The translations under genes were made by a program, and so were the position numbers. From Nectonema munidae (lineage: Eukaryota; Nematomorpha; Nectonematoida; Nectonematidae), in the NCBI GenBank assembly GCA_030549495.1, contig JAUIRK010000649.1, positions 248,001 through 312,000 on the forward strand: DNA of 64,000 nucleotides, in the 5' to 3' direction. Each line of letters begins with the position of its first letter. Within the stretch, counting starts at the first letter, position 1. This document shows, one piece after another, positions 1-11,144 of this stretch. The notes under the pieces were generated by a model. It ran no database searches. It was not told where the DNA came from and worked only from the letters and a program-made list of their open reading frames with translations.

Positions 1-1925
1 TGATCTTTCCCCATGTTCCGATTTTAAGGAACGAGCCTTGTTCTTCTTATGACATCGATATATTTTCTGAAAGTTTGAACAACTGTTTATATGCTACTTT
101 GGAAGACCATGTTTTAAAGTGAAGTGCAAAGAGGACCGTTAGGGCCAGGCTTTACACAATCTGCGGAAAAGAGTAAGATATGCATATAAGAAATTCAAGA
201 AGTCAAGAACTGATGATAAATTTTTACAGGAAAAAAATACTCTATTATAAAAAGGTAGAATGGCAAATCTCCTTTTAACAATAATAATATTTGGAAGAAA
301 ATTAACTCCCTCCAAAAATCCTTTTAATAATGGTGAGGAGAAAATTTTTATACTGACTCTAATGCACTCCAAATCCTTGACCACTTTTTCCTTTCACATC
401 TCAATGCTTTATGCCGTCTTTATCGTTTAAAGAAAATTTTAGTTTTGAAAGCTCCTTTTTGCTTTAAAAACTTGCGCTTAAAATCAGCTCCTGGATATGA
501 CAGAATCAGAAACATATGGCAGCCCTCCCTCTCATCGAAAAAACAACTTCTTACTTTGCTCAACGCCATTCTTTCTTACAGCCACTTCCGTAATATATTC
601 AAACGCGGCGAAATCATTTTAATTTCCAAGAAAAGATTACTCACAATCAAATCGAAAACTACCGTCCTATCACCTTACTTCCTTGTCTAGGTAAACTTTG
701 TCGAAAAATAATACGCTTTCGACTGTTGTTAGATCATATCAAATTGCCTTAATAAATTTCAATGTGCATGTCTTCCAACGATTCTCTGAAGTCGCAATTG
801 ATAGAATAATTTCCGTTGTGTTTAACTGTTTTGAATGTAATTTGAGTCTAACGTCTTTTTTTATTTACTTTCAAGGGGCATTCAATTGGCAATTTTTAAA
901 ATCTTACTTAACCCATTAAGTACCATAGAAATCAGACGATATTTAAAAAAAACGCAGACGATTTATATTCAAAGTCATTGAAAAAAGCAGAAGAGATTTT
1001 ATTTAATTAAGGAATCAGCATAAAAAATTGGCATGTTCTACACCCGAAGGAACGTGTATTTCAGATTTCCTTTTCATAATTCTTATCGATTGTCTACTTG
1101 ACTTTTTAAAAAGCAATAATTGTTTTTTTCCAAAGATTTTCTGAAGATTTGGTAGTTAGGGTTATTGGTCCTAATCCAACACCCAATCTATTGGATCTCG
1201 ATAAAATCTTAAGAAAAGTTATTCACTTTGCCTCCCTTCTCAATCTTAATGATAAAAAATACTCTCTGATGAATTTCTCAAAAAAAACCTGAGATGCCCT
1301 GAACTTTATTTTAATAACGAACAATACTACCTTTCCATCTCAGTTAAATACCTTAGAATTTTTTTCACTACAAAATTGAATTGGAAAATTAAGTTTGAGA
1401 AAAATTTCCACAAAAGTTTTTTTCAAGCAAAAAAAAAACTTTTTTTTTTAAATATTAAAAATATTTGTTTAGGTTTAGTAGCCTTTTTTACTCTATTTTC
1501 CAACACCAAAGGCACTTATTTCTATCACATCTCTTATTTCATCTCTACTTTACCTTTTCGAAAAACTAATTTTAACAAGAAAGCTACCATTTATTTTTAA
1601 GAATCCTAGTTATTGCAATTTTCGGCTATCTTACTCCCCTGAGAAGTTCGTCTCTAACTTTGACTTCTTTTAGCGACACTTTTTTAAATATTTCAACACT
1701 TTTTTTACATCCAAATTCTCTCAAGAACCTTTCAAAAAAACATTCGACCCCTTAATAAGTAGCCTCTCGGTTCAAACTTCAATATTCTCTTCAAAAACAA
1801 AAGCATTTAATTTTTGTCAAAAAGACATAAACTCATCAAATTATCTTATTTTACTGATAGTTCTTATGATCCTATCTCTGGATCATTTGCAGTTTTTTAC
1901 CCTAGGTATTTTAAGCTGATATTCT
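1..1925 (+). mobile_element. LINE copy 1 (RT plus RNase H), 5'-truncated by the window edge
   Basis: This is a decayed non-LTR retrotransposon read on the + strand. Pieces of a reverse transcriptase appear in the expected order across several frames: the start motif KSAPGYDRI near 480, an ENYRPITLLPCLGKL-like block near 650, an IDRI...SFFIYFQGAFN block (palm Asp region) near 790-890, PEGTCISDFLF near 1045, and a YLGIFFTTKLNW-like thumb block near 1350-1390. Near 1855 a TDSSYDPISGSFAVFY-like block resembles the start of an LINE-encoded RNase H. The RNase H after the RT suggests an I/Jockey-related clade; the clade is inference. Frames change repeatedly, so it is dead. A MITE sits inside it at 912. 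The same family recurs at about 5.8-8.5 kb. Confidence 0.7.
908..1012 (-). mobile_element. piggyBac-type MITE (three-box type, truncated) inside LINE copy 1
   Basis: A TTAA at 908-911 is followed by the terminal repeat CCCATTAAGTACC. Three CAGACGAT-like boxes begin at 933, 955 and 988, so the spacings are 22 and 33 bp. The other terminus is missing; similarity stops near 1000. The insertion splits the LINE reading frame. Strand is given relative to the intact copy at 43600. Confidence 0.7.
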
Positions 1926-2099
1926 TTAATTTGTTCAACACTGGAAATTTCTCAAAAGAAAAACAGCATGAATGTTGATTTAAATGAGCTTAAATGAAAT
2001 TAGAGAAAGATAATTGATGTTAAGGGCTTTTAATTGATATTAATTTCAAAAAATTTCCTATAAAAATATAAAAAATATGAAAATATTTTTGTATGAAAA

Positions 2100-5000
2100 T
2101 TTTTTTCATTTTTTGAATGGCGTTAATCCACAAGTTGAAATGTCATTTTAACCGTATATAACTGGTTTTTTCTTCATTCCCTGGATTACTCTCACAAAAA
2201 CTTTGAAACTAAAAAATTTGCTGATGTGTGAGTATAATCTGCCGTGTATCATGCTTTTTCTGTATGGTCGTATACGAAGATTTATCAATTGCACAATAAC
2301 AATCAATCATACAAGTCAATCATTTGCCAGATACAGACAACGTTATGAAGGAAACCTGCTATTTATAAGCTAGCCTTTGTGATCTGTGCATGAATGGTGT
2401 ATTGAGCCATCATAGTAACAATAAAAAAGTAAAGTGATCATATGGCGTGATATCTACTTTATACTTTTCTTGGTTATTTGATAGCCCGCAGCAAATGGAG
2501 AATATAAAAAATATATATACAGGGGCTTATTGATTTTATTACATAAAGTTTGATAAACAACGTGCTCAGATTATTATCGATGAATAACTGCCATCACATT
2601 ACTTTTGATTTTTATCAATGAAAATCTGACACTTCTTTCTACTGTGAAAAAGATAGTGTTTCTTATATTGATTTATTTCACTTGAACTTCCTTTGGAATA
2701 AAAATTAACTTCTTTCTCCATCCAGATTTTCCTTCCAATCAAAGTTTGTTTTTCAAACTTACTTTTTTCCATGAGTTCTCTGGGTTCTTCTTCTTCTTCT
2801 AGTGAGACCACAAGTACCTCATTTTCTGAATTGGATTCAACATCTGCTCCTGAAGAAGATTTACTTTGCGATTCACTCATAGCACCAGATAATACTGAGT
2901 ATTTTTGGGATTCTTCTAGATCAAATCAAGGCCATCCTCTCAACCAAAATATTAGAAATGTATATCAAAGCCCACCTGGTCCTGCAAGCAGCGCTTCATC
3001 TCTTAGTAGTTCCCTTGAAATTTTTGAACTGTTTTTTACCACAGAAGTTTTTTTGCATATTTTCAACTGCACTAAAGAGAAAATGCGTCAAAACTTTTCG
3101 TAAGTTTTGTTGTTTTTTATATTATTTTTTGCTATGTAAATAAATTTTTAGTCTGGAATCTCCTAAATATGAATTTTTGCGTACTACTTTTGAAAAATTT
3201 CAAATTTCTGATCTCATGCCATATTTTGGATGTTTAATACATATGGGACAATCAAAAAGCTTCTATGACACGAAACATGTTTATGTTTATCCACTCTTTC
3301 ATTTGTTTTGATAAAAAAAACGAGCGTAATGAAAATGACAAAATATCTGCTATAAGATATATGCACGACTTTTTTTATTCTAATTGCTCACATTTTTCGT
3401 TCCTCAAGATTATGTGACAATTGATGAACAACTTGTCAAATTTAGAGGTAATTGTAGAATCAAAATTTATGATCCTTCTAAGCCTGGTCGATACGGAATT
3501 AAGGTATATCACTGTACAGATGCTAGATCTCTTTACATACTGAAAACAGAAATTTATATTTCTGGGTTAAGCGATAAAAGCTATTTTGGGGGTACTAACA
3601 TTGTCAAAAGGTTAGTTACTGATTCTAATATACCTTTAGCATGTGGAGTTATTACGGACAGGTTTTTTACTTCACATGATTTATGTGTATGAGGAACTTC
3701 CATGGGCATTACAATATGCGGGACAGTCAGGTCTAACCGCGTTTTCATACCACATATTTTCAGACCTAAACACTTACAACAGCTAGGCCTTGTTGAAACT
3801 GAATCAAAATTTTTATATACAAATTACTGTTCACTTACTGCTTACATTCCTGTGAAACATGCACAGCGAAATTTTAAAGTAGTATATGTTATGTCTAGCC
3901 AACATTTGAGTGAGATTGAATTAGTTGGTGATAAACGTAAACCCGAGACAATTATTTTGTATAATCAATTCAAGGGAGAAGTAGATAATACCAACCAAAT
4001 GCTCAGGTCATATTCTACTTATAGATCCGCAAGAAGGTGGACCATGGCTATTTTTACTAATTACTTAGATATAGCCGTGCACAATAGCTGGATAATAGTA
4101 AAACATAATTGCCCAGAAAAATTTCCAAGTACGAAAAAAGGTGGTAGAAAATTTTTCATGAGAGATTTTTCTTTAGACCTCTGCCAAAGGTCAATGCTAC
4201 TGCGGGCAAACAGCGTGGACACCCCTTTCCGTATTCGCAGTTTACTGAATTTTTATGGATTCGAGGATCAAGAGTTGCCTAGCGAAACACAGAGTAGTAG
4301 AGGATTTTCTTATTTGGATTCAAAGCAATCTAGAACCAGAGGTACGAGAAAGCGTGATGCGTGCAAAAAACATATATGTAAAAACCATACCTATTACATT
4401 TGTTCAAATTGTAAATAAAATTTTTTTAAGATTCACAATTATTTATATAATGTTTTTATTTAAATAAAAGTTATAAAATTTTTGTTTATAAAATTTCATT
4501 TTTTGTAATAAAATCCTGTTTTGTGATAGTATAATTGTTAATTTATAGTTTTTATACAGCATTATATAAAAGATCGTTCAGAATTGTCGCCAACCTAATT
4601 TTGTTAGTTCCTTACCCGTCCTAATTCTTTTGTCAACATTTTTCAATTATAATTTCACTAAAATTCGACCTTGATATCAGTTTGGAGTTAATCCTTTTAT
4701 TTCTCCTCAAAGTTGACGCCGATTATACTTATTGAGTATTGCAAATGGTTCGTTCACAGATTTTCATAAAATTTCAAAAAATGTAAAAAAAATTTTAGGA
4801 AATACAAAGAATTCATTATTATAGTTTATAATATTTATTATTTTTATTGAAAAACATACCATTTAGTGTGTAAGCTTCTGTTAATTGACATTTCGATCAA
4901 AATATCAAAATTAACGCCATCTACAAATTCACCACGAAGTAACAAAACGACCAAAATTTGAAAAACAACACATATGATGATATTTTTTATTTTCAAATAA

Positions 5001-5124
5001 TTTAGATGAAACCAAGAAAAAAATTTACATGTCGTTTTTTGATGTGGTCAGATATATTTTTCTACACGAATTTCATCATTGAAAAATAGCGTGGAGTAAA
5101 AAGCCATGCTTGGTCTTGCGAGGG
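2100..5124 (+). mobile_element. piggyBac element 1 (decayed, autonomous-type)
   Basis: The element contains a nearly full piggyBac transposase gene (2771-4418) on the + strand. Its right end is the 13-bp terminal repeat GGTCTTGCGAGGG ending at 5124 beside a TTAA (5125-5128); read inward this is CCCTCGCAAGACC, the CCC-N8-CC form seen in the MITEs of this window. The left end is not recognisable, so the start is approximate. Inverted subterminal words support the extent: GGCGTTAAT near 2118 and ATTAACGCC near 4909. The 700 bp between transposase and right end are AT-rich and non-coding. Confidence 0.6.
2771..4418 (+). pseudogene. piggyBac transposase (DDE_Tnp_1_7 family), broken
   Basis: This is a cut-and-paste transposase recognisable over its whole length. 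The first part (2771-3100) is an acidic, serine-rich N-terminus followed by a FELFFTTEVF helix motif typical of the family. A GTAAGT...TTTTAG stretch at about 3101-3150 looks like a 50-bp intron. Next come a YFGCLIHMG block (about 3220), then DEQLVKFRG (first catalytic Asp, about 3425), TDRFFTSHDL (second Asp, about 3655) and KGEVDNTNQM (third Asp, about 3975). The C-terminus is Cys/His-rich with CKKHICKNHTYYICSNC, the usual piggyBac zinc-binding tail. All three Asp are kept. The reading frame has one shift near 3395, where the region after SNCSHF changes frame, and one in-frame TGA at 3690-3692. It is therefore inactive. Confidence 0.85.
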
Positions 5125-5128
5125 TTAA

Positions 5129-5830
5129 TTGGAGCATTGCGTAATATATCTGGGCAACGAGAAAGTAGATACCCTTGCAAAAGATGCCCTAAACATTCAA
5201 ACTAATCTTTTAACTTTATCCTTTTAAAAAAATTTTATTAGACATAAAAACCTAAGATTTTGTATGCAAGAATGTCTCCAAAGTGACTGTTCTAAATAAA
5301 ATTTCCTATAGAAAGCACACTAAAATTATACACTCTTCCCCCAAAGGAAATTTCTTAGGAAATTGCATGTGCAAATATTTTTTAGAACTAATTGGAAAAT
5401 GCTATAATAACCACCGCTGTTTTGGACATCTTTTTTTGTTTTGGAGATTATTGTTTTAGAGATCACTTTACTTTAAATCGTATAATTATAGAAAGTTCCT
5501 AATATATTTGACATTTTACTTCTTCACCTTATTACGAAAATTTCCTTATTAATTGAAAAGTTATAAAAACTTTTAATATTGCATCCGGCGTGAATTAGTT
5601 TTATAATGTGCATGGCTCAATATATATAAATATATATTAAATATTAATATATATCAATATATTTACTGTTTCTATTTTTCTTATTTAACAGGGACAAATT
5701 TATTGCGAAATCAAAAAGAATATAGAAGGAAGAAAATAAGAATCCATAAAGTGGGGTCTAACAGCCAAAATGAAAAAGGAAGTTGTGATGCTTCATCAGG
5801 ATATTAACATCTCAACTTTTCTTATTTTAT
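5129..5830. other. AT-rich intergenic DNA between piggyBac 1 and LINE copy 2
   Basis: No gene is supported here. The only structure I see is a short AT-alternating stretch around 5617-5665 (TATATA/AATATT steps). Confidence 0.5.
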
Positions 5831-5839
5831 ACTTTACTT

Positions 5840-8480
5840 TGCTGTGACATCATCCAGTTAGATGAAATTCATAAAATCTTATCTATAAATAAAAAGCTCT
5901 ACGCCAGCTTTTAAAAGTTCCTTTTCAATCAAATGCAACAATAACTTTTGGAGTCCCACTCTCCATGAACTTAGAATGAAGCTTAGGTTTGCATACAAAC
6001 ATTTCAAAAAAAGTAAAAATGAAAATGATTTGAAATTTATCTTAACACTAAAAGATTTTACAGGAATAAATAAATTTAAAAAAACAATAGAAACGATACT
6101 TAGATTTCGACAGAAAAACTTTTTAGACAAAAATAAAATCTAAAACAAATCTCAAACGCCAAACAGATCCTAAAATTTTATTTTACCAGATAACTCCCGT
6201 GAAACAATCTCATCTGACTCGATGAATATCATTAACCATTACTTTCCAAACGTCTCAATATGTAATATAGAAAAGCCTTTGTATAATCAGGAAATTTGCT
6301 TTGTTGAAATTTCATCTGAAGAACTTTATTTCAGTCTTAAAAATACTAGAAGAAAATCCGCACCTGGTTGTATCTTTACATTCTCTTTCTTTCCTATTAT
6401 TTTTTAAATTGGCGAAGTTGTCTTAATCCCAAAACTTATTTCTCAAAATTTAAGTATCGAAAACTGGAGACCTATTACTCTTTTATCTTGTATGGGAGAA
6501 ATTTGTGAAAATTTTTTAAGATTGAGAATGCTTGATTACATAGAGAAAACTAATTGTCTCAATAAAAACCAATTTGCTTTATGCCTCACAAAATTCTTCA
6601 GAAATTGCTATAGATCGTTTAGCCTCAACTATTTATAAATGTTTTAAGTATAACTTTTTTTTAACAACCTTTTTTATTGATTTTAAAGGTGGCTTCAACG
6701 CAGCGTGTTACTCCTGCATTACAAGAAACATGCAAAAAATGAAATTTTCCATCTACCTGATTGAATTGATTAGGTCATATCTTGAAGGCAGAAATGTTTC
6801 CATTAGAGGTGCCCCAGACGTCAAAAAAACTTTAAATGCTTCCACTCCACAGGGAGCTTGTGTATCTGATTTATTATTTATAAAACTAGTCAAAACATGA
6901 ATTTTTGGAAGAAAATCATTGTTTATACTAAAGTTACTCAGATGATCTCTTAACTGCCATTGAAGGACCTTGTACGACTAAAAATCTAATTAAAGTATGT
7001 CTACTACTTGAAGAAGTTAAATCATTTGCATGTATTCTAAATCTAACTATTAATCTGCAAAAATGCTCTCTTGTAAACTTTAGCAAAGACAACAAAAACA
7101 AAAAGAAATGTCCCGACCTCTATTTCAGTAATGTTAACTTTTCTCCTTTCCTATCTATCAAATATCTAGGAGTCTTTTTCACCGCTAAGCTCAATTGGAG
7201 CCTTCACTTTGAAACAATACACTCTAAATGTTTCCAAAAATTTTCAAAAATTAAAACAATCAATGATTTCTCTTGGTCAAACAACTTTGTTTTTTTAAAG
7301 CTTTCTGATGCGTATAATTCTATCTTTCTTAACTTATGGAATTACATCCTGGGGAACTATCTTCAAATACAAGAAATATATGTATAAACTAGAGATCCTT
7401 TACTTTGTTATCCAGAAAAAAGCACTCAAATGTGCCATTTCTACTCCTAAAACTATGATTATTTTATTGTCTTTTGTTCCTTAGCCAAGTTTATATATTT
7501 AAAAAAGAATTCAATCAAAAAAACTATCTTCTATTTCTAAAAATAAAAATTTTGCGTCTCTGATAAACACTTCTCAAACTTTGATTTTTTCCAAAAACGT
7601 TTTTTTAAATATTTTAATGCCGTATTCCCACAAAATTTTAATTTAGCTAAACCTTTCAAAATTTACGATCCGTCACTAACGAATCTTAAGTTGAATATAA
7701 CCATTATACCATCAAAAATCGCTGCCTTTAATTACGGTCAAAATATTGTTAATAACTCAAATGCAGTCTTTGTTTTTTTCTGATGGCTCGTAAGAAAAAA
7801 GCACCCCAACGGCTGCATTTTCTTTTGCTTTATATCTTCCAAATCAAAGTTCACCTGTTTATTCCCATACAGTCAATATTGGTCAAATATCATTCTTATA
7901 TCATCCTGAATATTCAGGTTTACTTGCTGCCTTTAAACACGTTTACAAGTGTAAACATTTATTCACTTATTTTCTTTTTCTCGGACTTCCTCTCCTTGAT
8001 AAAATCTAAAATCAAAATCTGATAGTTCTCATTTCATCAGACTCAACTTAAGCAACATTTTTCACATACGTATTATATGGTTTCCAAGTCACAAAGGTCT
8101 GCATGGTAATGAATTTTCTGATTCTTTTGCTAAATGCGCACTAAGCTACACCACTACCGATTATACAGATTATCCGGTTTCACTATCCTCTGTCAAAAAA
8201 TTTCTCAGTAAAAGAGTTTTAAACTTAAGTAATAAATAATGGTTAGATAGTAAGTACTCAAATAAATATAAAATTAATTGTGTTAAAAGATTGGAAAAAA
8301 ATCTATGTAAATTAAAATTTCTAACTCTTCCTCCTGAACTTCTAAGATCTTTAACAACTGCATATGCAAGAAATTTTTAAATATGATTAAAAAAACCTAC
8401 AGACTCACTCTAACGTTTTGGTTGTGAAAAAATTGAAGATACTAACCACTTAATTTTTGAATGCGAGAAAACTTAAATTA
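5840..8480 (+). mobile_element. LINE copy 2 (RT, RNase H and zinc knuckle)
   Basis: A longer copy of the same LINE family as at 1-1925, on the + strand. Visible parts in order: an RT linker region rich in Lys (6000-6130); RRKSAPG (about 6350); ENWRPITLLSCMGEI (about 6460); IDRLASTIYKCFKYNFFL followed by FFIDFKGGFN (6605-6700); STPQGACVSDLLF (about 6840); KYLGVFFTAKLNW (about 7160); an RNase H tail PSHKGLHGNEFSDSFAKCA near 8090; and a FGCEKIEDTNHLIFECEK zinc-knuckle-like block near 8410, which follows RNase H in I/Jockey-type LINEs. Many frame changes and stops make it non-functional. No endonuclease domain is visible, so it is 5'-truncated. I see no poly(A) tail. Confidence 0.75.
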
Positions 8481-10150
8481 AGTTATTATTAAATAACTTA
8501 ATGAAATTTTCATAAAACCTTAACTTATTAAACACCTATCAATATTAGTATTGCTTAATTTATATCCAAATTTTTTTATTTCCTTTTTGTTTTTTGTTTT
8601 TAATTTTTATTTAAATCATAAAGTTTATACAAGGCAACTATTTTAAACATCTTTTTAAAATCAATTATTGAAGCTTTATGGCAGCTTTAGAGTCCGCGTC
8701 ATTAAATATCTATTTTACTCTAACATCAGTAATGAAGCAATGGCGGGTTTATTTTCTTGCAGAAAAATATTTGAAATCCTGTTATTTTGATATATTTTTA
8801 TAATAAATCCTTAATTTAATGATATTAAAACTATTTCAATATATTTTTTAAATAAATTTCCATTATTTGTATTGTTAAGGGGCAATTTGCCGTCAATACA
8901 ACAGTAATATCTATTTAGAAGACGAATTTTTCTTAGGCCGAGTTGATCTTCCATTTATGTTCCTATTAACTTAAAAACTGGATACTGTCTTCAAAGATTT
9001 ATATTAAGCTTTTTATGTATTTGACAATAAATAGAAATTCTTCAAATTCGATGTTTTTATTTAAACTATTTAAAAGAGTTCAGTTTTTTTTTTGATATAA
9101 TGATTATTTATATTAATATTTATTATAATTAATCCATAGTTGATCTGAGCAGTAATGTAGCCAAGAAACTTTTTCAGCTTTACATAACTATATAAGACAG
9201 TATTCTCTATAATATAAAGCTTAAAAAGTTAATGCCTATTGATTAGAGTAATTGGAAGAGTAAAAGTAACGTAATAAAATCAACAAGTTAAGATAAATGC
9301 TTTGATTATATTTGCTAAATATAATTCAAACAATCAAGTCTTTTATTCCATAATTCAAATTTATAGCATCTTTATTCTTACTTTTTTCCATCAAGATTGC
9401 CTTGAATAACTTGGAAATGTCTCATTTTTAGGAGTTTATATTATTTTCTGTACAAGCAATTTCTTTATCGTGTTGATAGATTTCAACCATTTTAGACTTT
9501 CAATTTTTATGTAAAAGCCAAATTTGAATTTACAGCTTCATTCCTGTCAATGCGTGGACCCAAGTCCAAAATATATTTTCAAACAATTTACTTTATCAAC
9601 TGAATATATATGTGGGTAGTATATGGATATTATATAAAATGATTCTTTGCTATTTGATTTCTAAATTCTATTTTAAGCGCAGATTTTCTTAGTACATCGT
9701 TTATCAATCTACCCAGCAAATTTACTTGATATGAGCCAGGCCTGTTGAAATTTAGTGTGAGAAGAGGCTGAGAAAATTCTTTTAACTTGAAATAAATCGA
9801 TCTCAATTCCAACTTTGTGATTCTGCAAATGGTGTTTACTTTTAGAAGAATTCGTGTTCTTGGATTTTTTAATGAAAAACTTGAACGTAAAAATTTCTAA
9901 GCGAAATATTGGGGCACATTTGTTTTTTCGATCTTTCATTTTCATTGGTATTTTTATGAATTAAAACAAAACTCAAACATGATCTTTGTTGTGCTATTTC
10001 TAAAAATTTTCCTAGGCTTGTTTCCAAAAGGAATTCTCAATAATCCTATGTATTTTTGGTTGCCTAATTTTATAATAAAATAGCGGCAAGTTATTTTTGT
10101 AAACATTTCCACGTATAATAACATCAACATAATGCTTTTTTTCTATTTTT
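8481..10150. other. AT-rich intergenic DNA upstream of UBIAD1
   Basis: No gene is supported. Short open frames on the minus strand at 9630-9945 have no family resemblance that I recognise and no flanking splice or start context. A pyrimidine tract ending in TTTTTAG at 10141-10152 could be a 3' splice site for a 5'-UTR exon of the next gene. Confidence 0.5.
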
Positions 10151-10258
10151 AGGGGTACACTAGAATGTATTTAAATGTCTAGAAGAACAAAAAGATTGGA
10201 AACCTGGTGCATAGCTAAATATCTTTATCTCCTGCTGCCAGCGTGAATCCTTGCAATA

Positions 10259-10267
10259 ATGCTTTGA
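10259..10267 (+). promoter_or_regulatory. minimal upstream ORF (ATG CTT TGA) just before the UBIAD1 start
   Basis: Directly seen: an ATG at 10259 is followed by one sense codon and TGA (10265-10267), and the UBIAD1 ATG begins at 10269, one base after the stop. If transcription starts upstream, ribosomes would meet this two-codon ORF first and have to skip it or reinitiate. A regulatory effect is inference. A further five-codon uORF lies near 10164. Confidence 0.4.
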
Positions 10268-10268
10268 G

Positions 10269-11144
10269 ATGTTGAGCGCTTGTTTCTTCGCAGTTCGACC
10301 CTGGTCCTTCACCACGTCAATCTCTCCGGTCATACTCGGGACGGTGTTTGCGTACAAACTGGACTCCTTTAACTGCCCCGTTCTCTTCCTAACTCTTTTA
10401 ACGGTTTTACTCGTTCACGCTTCCGGCAATCTGATCAACACGTACTATGACTTCAGCCAAGGCATTGACTTGGACGATGAGCGCTGCAGCGACCCAACCC
10501 TTGTCACTCAAATACTCACTCCTCAACAAGTGGTCAATTTGGCGACATTTACCTACACATCCGCTTGCATCTCCCTCTTTGCCCTGCTCTTCATGTCACA
10601 AGCCAAACCTCAGCACCTGTCAATCCTCTTTTTTGGCGGATTGACAGCCTCATTCTGCTACACAGGAGGCTTGTTTCCATTGAAGTATATGTGTTTGGGG
10701 GATGTAGTTATTTTGTTCGTCTTTGGGCCTCTCTGCTTCATTTTTGCATTTGTCAGTCAGAGCGCGTGTTTTCTGCCACTCCTTTCCAACTTAGTTTATG
10801 TTTTGCCTTTAGCCTTAAACACGGAAGCCATTTTGCATGCGAATAACGCACGTGATGCGAAATTGGATTCAAATGCCGGCATCATTACTCTCGCCATCCT
10901 GATTGGCCCACACCTCTCATATTACGTCTACATCTTTCTCCTTTTTTTCCCATACTTCTTTATTCTTGTCTTGGCCCTTTGCAAATCCACCTTTTTTATT
11001 CTTCCCATGATAACGTTGGCAGAAGCTTTCAAGTTGAAGCACTCCTTCAAATCCCGCCAACTCCAAGACCTACCAATTGAAACGGCCAAACTCAATGCGT
11101 ACCTATCGACATTTTACTGTCTATCTTGCTTCCTGATGAAGTAA
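10269..11144 (+). CDS. UBIAD1: UbiA prenyltransferase domain-containing protein 1 homologue, intronless
   Basis: A 291-residue integral membrane prenyltransferase. In animals this family (Drosophila heixuedian) transfers isoprenoid chains in menaquinone-4 and related synthesis in ER/Golgi or mitochondrial membranes. The N-terminal FAVRPWSF matches the family's LRPWSF. The first Asp-rich motif is NTYYDFSQGID (residues 57-67) and the second is NNARDAKLD (192-200); between and after them are about eight hydrophobic segments. FGGL...YTGG (122-134), LGD (143-145), LALNTEAILH (181-190) and AGIITLAILIGP (203-214) are strongly family-like. An in-frame TAA at 10257-10259 fixes the ATG at 10269 unless a splice joins there. 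The protein is shorter than the human one (338 aa), mainly by lacking the variable N-terminal tail. A poly(A) signal AATAAA is at 11416. GC content is clearly above that of its surroundings. Confidence 0.93.
   Translation: MLSACFFAVRPWSFTTSISPVILGTVFAYKLDSFNCPVLFLTLLTVLLVHASGNLINTYYDFSQGIDLDDERCSDPTLVTQILTPQQVVNLATFTYTSACISLFALLFMSQAKPQHLSILFFGGLTASFCYTGGLFPLKYMCLGDVVILFVFGPLCFIFAFVSQSACFLPLLSNLVYVLPLALNTEAILHANNARDAKLDSNAGIITLAILIGPHLSYYVYIFLLFFPYFFILVLALCKSTFFILPMITLAEAFKLKHSFKSRQLQDLPIETAKLNAYLSTFYCLSCFLMK

Noticed and set aside
2599-2880. 93-codon minus-strand acidic frame
   Set aside because: It is the antisense of the serine-rich N-terminus of the piggyBac transposase at 2771.
9630-9945. 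Two overlapping minus-strand frames upstream of UBIAD1
   Set aside because: Short, different frames, no recognised motif, no splice context.
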